Program-made: the position numbers and the translations under genes
Shown: positions 7,161 through 11,149 of the stretch, piece after piece
Layout: every line of letters starts with the position of its first letter
Numbering within the stretch: position 1 is the stretch's first letter
DNA from: Chloroflexota bacterium
GTDB lineage: Bacteria > Chloroflexota > UBA11872 > VXOZ01
Assembly: GCA_009839775.1 (NCBI GenBank)
Contig: VXOZ01000246.1
Location: forward strand, 3,018-14,166
Direction: 5' to 3'
Length of the DNA: 11,149 nucleotides
Notes under the pieces: generated by a model
What the model saw: only the letters and a program-made list of their open reading frames with translations
Database searches by the model: none
Told to the model about the DNA's origin: nothing

Positions 7161-7303
7161 CTCTGTCTGCCCTCTTACGCGCCTAGCCGCAATTTCGAAT
7201 ATTTCGTCTCTTGATGATACTGTATCTCTTTGATTGGGACTTCCTGGCCACTCTGATGCCTTGTGCTGGAATCTTGCGCCGGATCACTTCGTATGATTCG
7301 CAG

Positions 7304-7331
7304 GTAGGGGCACGATATATCGTGCCCCTAC
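7304..7331. repeat. Perfect 28-bp palindrome with GTAGGGGC arms
   Basis: Positions 7304-7317 are the exact reverse complement of 7318-7331. The outer arms GTAGGGGC and GCCCCTAC are identical to those of the element at 3788-3815, also 28 bp long, but the 12-base centre here is ACGATATATCGT. The centre differs in sequence and base composition yet remains perfectly self-complementary. Confidence 0.9.
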
Positions 7332-7374
7332 ACCCAATTCGCGATATTCTTGGTCAACGCAACCCTCACCCCGG

Positions 7375-7398
7375 CCCTCTCCCACGCTTGGGAGAGGG
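7375..7398. repeat. Perfect 10-bp stem hairpin downstream of uvrB
   Basis: CCCTCTCCCA (7375-7384), loop CGCT, TGGGAGAGGG (7389-7398). The preceding AACCCTCACCCCGG and the sequence class are typical of dispersed intergenic repeats seen in many high-GC genomes. It could also help stop uvrB transcription; no T tract follows. Confidence 0.7.
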
Positions 7399-7412
7399 TG
7401 ACTTAGGCGAGG

Positions 7413-7444
7413 TGCCGGGCAAACCCGATCGGGCCACCCCGGCA
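7413..7444. terminator. Nested GC-rich hairpin 33 bases past the uvrB stop
   Basis: TGCCGGG (7413-7419) pairs with CCCGGCA (7438-7444), and the loop contains the palindrome CCCGATCGGG (7424-7433). On the minus strand it is the first structure downstream of uvrB, so it is a candidate terminator, without a T run. Confidence 0.4.
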
Positions 7445-7476
7445 GGCCGCCGCCAATAATCCCAACCCGGGCCAGC

Positions 7477-9468
7477 CTACTCGACGATTACCGCTTCCTG
7501 CTGGCCGGCGCGGATATCGCGAATTTGGTCGCGGAGCAGCGCGGCGCGCTCGAAGTCCAGGTCTTTCGCCGCTTTGCGCATCTGCTTCTCAAGCTCCTTG
7601 ATGAGCTTCAGCGATTCCTTGGCCGAAAGCGGCTTGTGCTCAGCTTGGTAGCTGGATTCCTCTTCCGCCACGGCGCGGATGGTATCGGTGATGTCGCGGA
7701 TCGCCTTGTTAATGCTCTCCGGCTTGATGCCGTGCTGGTCGTTGAAGGCGAGTTGCTTGTCGCGGCGGCGGTAGGTCTCGTCGATGGCGCGGCGCATAGA
7801 GTCGGTGACGTTGTCGGCATAGAGCACCACGTGGCCGTTGACGTGGCGCGCGGCGCGACCGATGGTCTGCACCAGCGAGGTCTCGCTGCGCAGGTAGCCC
7901 TCTTTGTCGGCGTCGAGGATGGCGACCAGCGACACTTCCGGCAGGTCCAGACCCTCCCGCAGCAGGTTGATGCCCACCACCACGTCGTACACGCCCAAAC
8001 GGAGGTCGCGCAGGATTTCCACACGCTCCAATGTGTCAATTTCCGAGTGGAGGTAGTGCACCTTGATGCCGATCTCGTTGAGGTAATCGGCGAGTTGCTC
8101 GGCCATGCGCTTGGTCAGGGTCGTCACCAGCACGCGTTCGTGCTGCTCCACCCGCTGGCGGATCTGGTTGACAAGATGGTCTATCTGGCCGGCGGTGGGC
8201 TGAATCTCGATGGAAGGGTCCACCAGGCCCGTGGGTCGGATAATCTGTTCCACCACCTGGCTGCTGCGCTCGCGCTCGTACATGCTCGGCGTAGCCGACA
8301 CGAAGATCACCTGGTTGAGCCGCTGCTCAAGCTCCTGGAACATGAGCGGCCGGTTGTCCAATGCGCTGGGCAGGCGAAAGCCGTAGTCCACCAGCACCTG
8401 CTTGCGCGAGCGGTCCCCGGCGTACATGCCGCGCAGTTGCGGCACGGCCACGTGGGACTCATCGATGAACATCAGGAAGTCTTTAGGGAAGTAGTCGAGG
8501 AGCGTCCACGAGGGATCGCCGGCATTGCGGCCGTCGAGGTGGCGGCTGTAGTTCTCGATGCCCTTGCAGTGGCCGGTCTCCCGCAGCATTTCCAGATCGA
8601 AGCGGGTGCGTTGGAGCAAGCGCTGGGTTTCAAGCAGTTTCCCCTCGCGTTGCAGCATGGCGACGTGCTCGTCGAGTTCCGCCTCGATGCTCTTGATGGC
8701 CGCTTCGATGCGCTCCACCGGCGTGACGAAGTGGCTCGCCGGGTAGATGTTGATGGCTTGCCGCTGGTCGAGAATCTCGCCGGTGAGGGGATCGATCTCG
8801 ATGATGCGGTCTACCTCGTCGCCAAAGAAATCAATGCGGATTGCGGTGTCGCCATACGCCGGAAAGATGTCGAGCACGTCGCCCTTCACACGGTAGGTAC
8901 CCCGCTTGAAGTCCACGTTATTGCGCTCGTACTGGATGTCGTTCAAGTGCCGCAGCACGTTTTGGCGGCGGTACTGTTCACCGACCTTCAGCGCGACGAC
9001 CACCTGGCCGTAATCATGCGGCGAGCCCATGCCATAGATGCACGAGACGCTGGCGACAATGACGACATCGGGACGCTCCAGCAGAGAGCGCGTGGCGGAG
9101 AGACGCAGCTTCTCCACTTCCTCGTTGACGTCGGAATCTTTTTCAATGTAGGTGTCCGTGCGGGGGAGGTAGGCTTCCGGTTGGTAGTAGTCGTAGTAGG
9201 AGACGAAGTACTCGACCGCGTTTTCGGGAAAGAAGTCGCGAAACTCGGAAAAGAGCTGCGCGGCCAGGGTCTTGTTGGGTGCGAGGACGAGCGCGGGCTT
9301 CTGGATGGCCTGAATAACCCGCGCCATGGTGAGGGTTTTGCCGGAACCGGTCACGCCGAGGAGTGTTTGGAAGGGATAAGATTCGTGGCAGCCGTCGATC
9401 AATTGGCCGATAGCTTCCGGCTGATCGCCACGCGGCTCTAACTCTGTGACCATTTGAAACGGAGGCAC
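7477..9468 (-). CDS. uvrB: Excinuclease ABC subunit B
   Basis: UvrB is the damage-verifying, helicase-like subunit of nucleotide excision repair; it is loaded by UvrA and recruits UvrC to cut on both sides of a lesion. The 663 residues match the usual length. Seen in order: the GDQPEAI entry motif (14-20), Walker A GVTGSGKT (38-45), the damage-inserting beta-hairpin YYDYYQPEAYLPRTDTYIEK (91-110), DESH box (336-339), FVSATPS (389-395), helicase motifs NLLREGLDLPE (501-511) and QTIGRAARH (534-542), and a C-terminal UVR domain (about 615-650) for UvrC contact. The start is a GTG at 9468: GGGAG lies 7 bases upstream, and the PPFQMVTELEPRGDQP opening aligns with other UvrB proteins, so the ATG five codons later is less likely. 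I see no LexA-type box in the 139-base divergent gap to rpmI. Confidence 0.98.
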   Translation of the reverse strand: MPPFQMVTELEPRGDQPEAIGQLIDGCHESYPFQTLLGVTGSGKTLTMARVIQAIQKPALVLAPNKTLAAQLFSEFRDFFPENAVEYFVSYYDYYQPEAYLPRTDTYIEKDSDVNEEVEKLRLSATRSLLERPDVVIVASVSCIYGMGSPHDYGQVVVALKVGEQYRRQNVLRHLNDIQYERNNVDFKRGTYRVKGDVLDIFPAYGDTAIRIDFFGDEVDRIIEIDPLTGEILDQRQAINIYPASHFVTPVERIEAAIKSIEAELDEHVAMLQREGKLLETQRLLQRTRFDLEMLRETGHCKGIENYSRHLDGRNAGDPSWTLLDYFPKDFLMFIDESHVAVPQLRGMYAGDRSRKQVLVDYGFRLPSALDNRPLMFQELEQRLNQVIFVSATPSMYERERSSQVVEQIIRPTGLVDPSIEIQPTAGQIDHLVNQIRQRVEQHERVLVTTLTKRMAEQLADYLNEIGIKVHYLHSEIDTLERVEILRDLRLGVYDVVVGINLLREGLDLPEVSLVAILDADKEGYLRSETSLVQTIGRAARHVNGHVVLYADNVTDSMRRAIDETYRRRDKQLAFNDQHGIKPESINKAIRDITDTIRAVAEEESSYQAEHKPLSAKESLKLIKELEKQMRKAAKDLDFERAALLRDQIRDIRAGQQEAVIVE

Positions 9469-9559
9469 GGACTCTCTCCCAAAGCAGCATGTGAGTAACG
9501 ACTGAGGTGAAGCGCAGAGCGCGCTTGGGGCGACAGGCGGTTGTGCCCACTACTCCGTG

Positions 9560-9565
9560 TATGAT
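9560..9565 (+). promoter_or_regulatory. Possible -10 box for rpmI
   Basis: TATGAT lies 42 bases before the rpmI start in the gap between divergent uvrB and rpmI. No -35 hexamer with good spacing is visible (TTGTGC at 9541 is only 13 bases away), so this is a weak call based on the -10 match and location. Confidence 0.3.
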
Positions 9566-9593
9566 ACCATAGCCTTCGATTCCTCAATGAAGA

Positions 9594-9600
9594 GAGGTGA
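9594..9600 (+). promoter_or_regulatory. Ribosome binding site fixing the GTG start of rpmI
   Basis: GAGGTGA ends 7 bases before the GTG at 9608. It supports that start over the upstream in-frame ATG codons at 9557 and 9587, the second of which lies within a few bases of this site, and matches the protein family, whose members begin PKMKTHK. Confidence 0.75.
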
Positions 9601-9607
9601 TAGATTC

Positions 9608-9814
9608 GTGCCTAAGATGAAGACACACAAGAGCACGCGCAAGCGCTTCAAGGTGAGCGGCACCGGCAAGCTGATGCGGCCGAAAGGGAGCATGAACCAC
9701 TTGCGCCGTAAGAAGCGGCCGCGCACGCTGCGTATGGCCACGCAGTATTTCGAGGCTCCCGACGGCGAACGGAAGCGCGTGAAGAGCCTCCTCCCCGGCG
9801 CGGGGATTAAGTGA
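9608..9814 (+). CDS. rpmI: Large ribosomal subunit protein bL35
   Basis: A 68-residue, very basic ribosomal protein. The opening PKMKTHKSTRKRFKVSGTGK and the middle segment MNHLRRKKRPRTLR are characteristic of bL35; the usual length is 64-66 residues. Translation begins at a GTG with a strong upstream GAGGTGA. It is followed 120 bases later by rplT, the standard partner. The usual first gene of this cluster, infC (initiation factor IF3), is not upstream; uvrB lies there instead, divergently oriented. The bL35-bL20 operon is commonly repressed by bL20 binding to its own leader. The 5' leader here looks short and I do not see an obvious bL20 site. Confidence 0.96.
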   Translation: MPKMKTHKSTRKRFKVSGTGKLMRPKGSMNHLRRKKRPRTLRMATQYFEAPDGERKRVKSLLPGAGIK

Positions 9815-9846
9815 GTTTTCTGCCTGCTGCCATTGGAGAATCCTTC

Positions 9847-9870
9847 GTAGCGCGGGGGCTTGTCCCCCGC
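9847..9870. repeat. GTAG-footed hairpin between rpmI and rplT
   Basis: GTAG (9847-9850) and C are followed by GCGGGGG (9852-9858), loop CTTGT, CCCCCGC (9864-9870), a perfect 7-bp GC stem. A GTAG tetranucleotide at the foot of a GC hairpin is the classic layout of REP elements. Its place inside a two-gene ribosomal operon means it is transcribed and may act on rpmI mRNA stability or on transcription into rplT. Confidence 0.75.
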
Positions 9871-9934
9871 CGTTCACACTAAAGTCCGCGAGAGTTAAGA
9901 AAAAGCGTAGCAAACACCAAAGAGTAGAGAGACC

Positions 9935-10300
9935 ATGCCTCGAGTAAAACGCGGCGTCACCTCCCACAAACGCCACAAGAAAGTGCTTAAGCGAGCCTCA
10001 GGCTACTGGGGCGGCCGCTCCCGTCTCTATAAGAGTGCCCACGAAGCCGTGATGCGCGGCATGGCCTTTGCCTACCGCCACCGCCGCACCCGCAAGCGCG
10101 AGATGCGCCGCCTCTGGATCGTGCGCATCAACGCCGCCGCGCGTCAAAACGGCCTCTCCTACAGCGCCTTCATGCACGGCCTCCGGGAAGCCAACGTCAC
10201 CCTGGACCGCAAGATGCTGGCGGATCTGGCAGTGACCGACAGCGCGGCTTTTGCCGAACTGGCGAACGTGGCCAAAGGCGCCCAACCAGCGGCTTCGTAG
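9935..10300 (+). CDS. rplT: Large ribosomal subunit protein bL20
   Basis: A 121-residue basic protein that binds 23S rRNA early in 50S assembly and, in many bacteria, represses its own operon. The signature MPRVKRGVTSHKRHKKVLKRASGYWGGRSRLYKSA (1-35) and the following AFAYRHRRTRKREMRRLWIVRINAAARQNGLSYSAFMHGL region match bL20 almost throughout. The Ala-rich tail slightly exceeds the typical 115-119 residues. The ATG has only a weak GAGAGA upstream, suggesting translation may depend partly on coupling or structure. It lies downstream of rpmI with a 120-base spacer that carries a palindromic repeat, longer than the spacer usually seen in this pair. Confidence 0.97.
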   Translation: MPRVKRGVTSHKRHKKVLKRASGYWGGRSRLYKSAHEAVMRGMAFAYRHRRTRKREMRRLWIVRINAAARQNGLSYSAFMHGLREANVTLDRKMLADLAVTDSAAFAELANVAKGAQPAAS

Positions 10301-10315
10301 AAGCTGGTTCAGCTT
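10301..10315 (+). terminator. Hairpin right after rplT
   Basis: AAGCTG (10301-10306), loop GTT, CAGCTT (10310-10315) start at the base after the rplT stop codon. The stem is 6 bp and is followed by TCTCC rather than a clean T run. Together with the palindrome at 10324-10343 it is a reasonable terminator region for the rpmI-rplT transcript. Confidence 0.4.
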
Positions 10316-10320
10316 TCTCC

Positions 10321-10346
10321 GTCACTCCGGCGAAAGCCGGAGTCCA
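10321..10346. repeat. Intergenic palindrome, ACTCCGGC variant of the ATTCCCGC family
   Basis: ACTCCGGC (10324-10331), loop GAAA, GCCGGAGT (10336-10343) form a perfect 8-bp stem with a GNRA-type tetraloop. Flanks GTC and CCA and the overall 8-4-8 layout match the copy at 5812-5831; paired substitutions keep the stem intact in each copy. Confidence 0.8.
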
Positions 10347-10418
10347 GGATGAGGCTAAGCGGTTCCCCCTAAGGCGCAACCCAACCTTCCTATCGTTATG
10401 CCTTTTCCGATCTTGTCC

Positions 10419-10751
10419 TCACGTGCTCCGCACGCTCTCTTCAAGCACGTGCTTGATCCACTCGTTGATGCTCATGCCGCTCTGTAGCGCTGAGACCGCC
10501 ACGCGCCGATGCAGGTCCGATCCGAGCCGTAGATTGAGCTTGCCGGAGAACGGCGGCCGGGGCTCGATTCCTGCTTCTTTACACGCACTAAGGTATTCGT
10601 CCACGGATAGGCGGAACTCGGCACGCAGCCCTACCACGTCGGTTGCCTCGAAAGTAACGATGGGATAGTCGCCGCTATTCACAACTCTGCCGTGCAGCAA
10701 GCCGACAGAATCATCGAATTCGACCCTGGCAACGTAGCCCTTGTACTCCAT
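10419..10751 (-). CDS. hicB: HicB family antitoxin
   Basis: A 110-residue antitoxin of the type II HicAB system; it normally binds and neutralises the mRNA-cleaving HicA and represses its own operon. The N-terminal half (MEYKGYVARVEFDDSVGLLHGRV) is the partially degraded RNase H-like HicB fold, and the C-terminal FSGKLNLRLGSDLHRRVAVSALQSGMSINEWIKHVL (about 68-103) is a ribbon-helix-helix DNA-binding domain. No frameshift or stop disturbs it. GGAG lies 10 bases before the ATG at 10751; a GTG one codon earlier (10754) has 7-base spacing and is also possible. The ATG overlaps the last base of the hicA stop codon, the tight coupling expected of this pair. The partner toxin gene is broken, so this is effectively an orphan antitoxin. 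Confidence 0.88.
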   Translation of the reverse strand: MEYKGYVARVEFDDSVGLLHGRVVNSGDYPIVTFEATDVVGLRAEFRLSVDEYLSACKEAGIEPRPPFSGKLNLRLGSDLHRRVAVSALQSGMSINEWIKHVLEESVRST

Positions 10752-11004
10752 CACGGCTCAACTCCTACAGACGCAAGAAGCGCGGCAACATCCCTTACGG
10801 TTGCTTTTCCTGTCTCTGGCCGCGGGTGTGGGCGATGAACAACCATCATCCTGTCAGTAGCAACTAGGCGCACCCGTGACCCTGACCCCTTGAGACCTCC
10901 ACGCCGACCGCCTCTAACATACTCTCGCTGTCTGCCCACCTGATGTCGGATGGTGCAGGTCTTGTGAAGACTCGTTCTAGCGTGCGCTAATGCTTCCTTC
11001 TCAT
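10751..11004 (-). pseudogene. hicA: HicA toxin pseudogene (nonsense codon plus one-base deletion)
   Basis: Read in two frames, this stretch gives a complete HicA of the subfamily with the RHPH-like HRPHP motif. From ATG 11004: MRRKH, then TAG (10989-10987), RTLERVFTRPAPSDIRWADSES, MLEAVGVEVSRG; then, after a frame change at the four-G run (plus-strand CCCC 10886-10889), SGSRVRLVATDRMMVV, HRPHPRPETGKATVRDVAALLASVGVEP and TGA. Adding one G restores 84 codons, the normal length. Functional relatives read roughly MNSKHRKTLEAIF, DIRWADIESLL, GRGSRVR and HRPHP, so both halves are clearly homologous and the stop replaces a single residue. The only later start, ATG 10920, reaches a stop after 18 codons. 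The toxin is therefore very likely inactive. A homopolymer sequencing error could explain the frameshift but not the TAG. Confidence 0.82.
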
Positions 11005-11149
11005 ATACAGCTCTAGTACCACAACGTAGCATCACATGTGCAGATGAAGGCAATGAAGAGGGAGCAACGGTGGGGTGGTGGTACAGCGCCAGCCAAGGGA
11101 CGCAAATATCCACCGGAAGAAGCCAAAGGAGGGTCATCCATTGGGTGAC
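11005..11149. other. Upstream of hicA to window end
   Basis: Nothing firm is recognised. The region should hold the hicAB promoter and HicB operator, but I see no convincing -35/-10 pair or palindrome. A 34-codon plus-strand frame (11044-11148) has no recognisable family. Confidence 0.4.

Larger units (their letters stand above)
7161..7476. other. 316-base gap between uvrB and the DegT-like gene
   Basis: No gene is visible. The gap holds a perfect 28-bp palindrome (7304-7331), a 10-bp-stem hairpin (7375-7398) and a nested GC-rich structure next to the uvrB stop (7413-7444). An 11-base palindrome GATACTGTATC at 7216-7226 lies upstream of the DegT-like gene and could be an operator, but one occurrence is weak evidence. 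Confidence 0.5.

Noticed and set aside
7525..9441. 638-codon plus-strand open frame opposite uvrB
   Set aside because: It is exactly antisense to a certain uvrB and arises from the codon bias of a high-GC gene; its composition (very rich in Val, His, Asp, Leu) is not protein-like and no family is recognised.
2461..9468. An endonuclease Q-UvrB repair island
   Set aside because: The genes are on opposite strands with three unrelated metabolic genes between them, so no operon or joint system is supported.
10751..11137. 128-codon single-frame reading of the region upstream of hicB
   Set aside because: Only its last 46 or so residues look like HicA. The N-terminal HicA half lies in another frame, so the long frame is an artefact of the frameshift, not a real longer protein.
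11044..11148. 34-codon plus-strand frame near the window end, with a KYPPEE segment faintly like a transposase fragment
   Set aside because: Too short, no ribosome site, and the resemblance rests on a few residues only.

Overview
This is a high-GC bacterial chromosome segment of ordinary housekeeping and metabolic genes. Its intergenic gaps are crowded with short palindromic repeats. The gene style suggests an uncultured, environmental, possibly Chloroflexota-like lineage: a Pro/Thr-rich lipoprotein sugar dehydrogenase, a bacterial endonuclease Q, GYD and class V aminotransferase genes, and protein tails of the 'RGGSRTAPT' kind made by palindromes. That placement is an impression, not something the sequence proves. 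No plasmid, phage, CRISPR or complete mobile element is visible.

Layout, left to right: a lipoprotein PQQ-type sugar dehydrogenase (minus, 107-1432); a small unrecognised protein (plus, 1718-2134); an endonuclease Q/PHP-family repair nuclease (plus, 2461-3822) whose last residues are encoded by a perfect 34-bp palindrome; a convergent gap with stacked hairpins (3785-3903); a class V aminotransferase and a GYD-domain protein, probably co-transcribed (minus, 3972-5543); a 489-bp gap with repeats; a DegT/DnrJ/EryC1-type aminotransferase (minus, 6033-7160); a 316-bp gap with three palindromic structures; uvrB (minus, 7477-9468); divergently, the ribosomal protein pair rpmI-rplT (plus, 9608-10300) without infC beside it; and a hicAB toxin-antitoxin locus (minus, 10419-11004). 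In that locus the antitoxin HicB is intact, while the toxin HicA is broken by an early TAG codon and a one-base deletion in a G run.

Two themes stand out. First, DNA repair: UvrB (nucleotide excision repair) and an endonuclease Q homologue (deaminated-base incision) lie within 4 kb of each other but on opposite strands, so they are not an operon. Second, at least three families of short palindromes occupy most gaps: elements with a GTAG foot and GC-rich arms, elements of the ATTCC-GC-loop-GC-GGAAT type, and elements with a CTGAGC(T/C)TGTCGAAG core. Two GTAG elements share the same 8-bp outer arms but have unrelated, still perfectly self-complementary 12-bp centres. I found no convincing wholly new multi-gene system. 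The most informative items are the decayed hicA, the palindrome that became coding sequence, and the repeat families.
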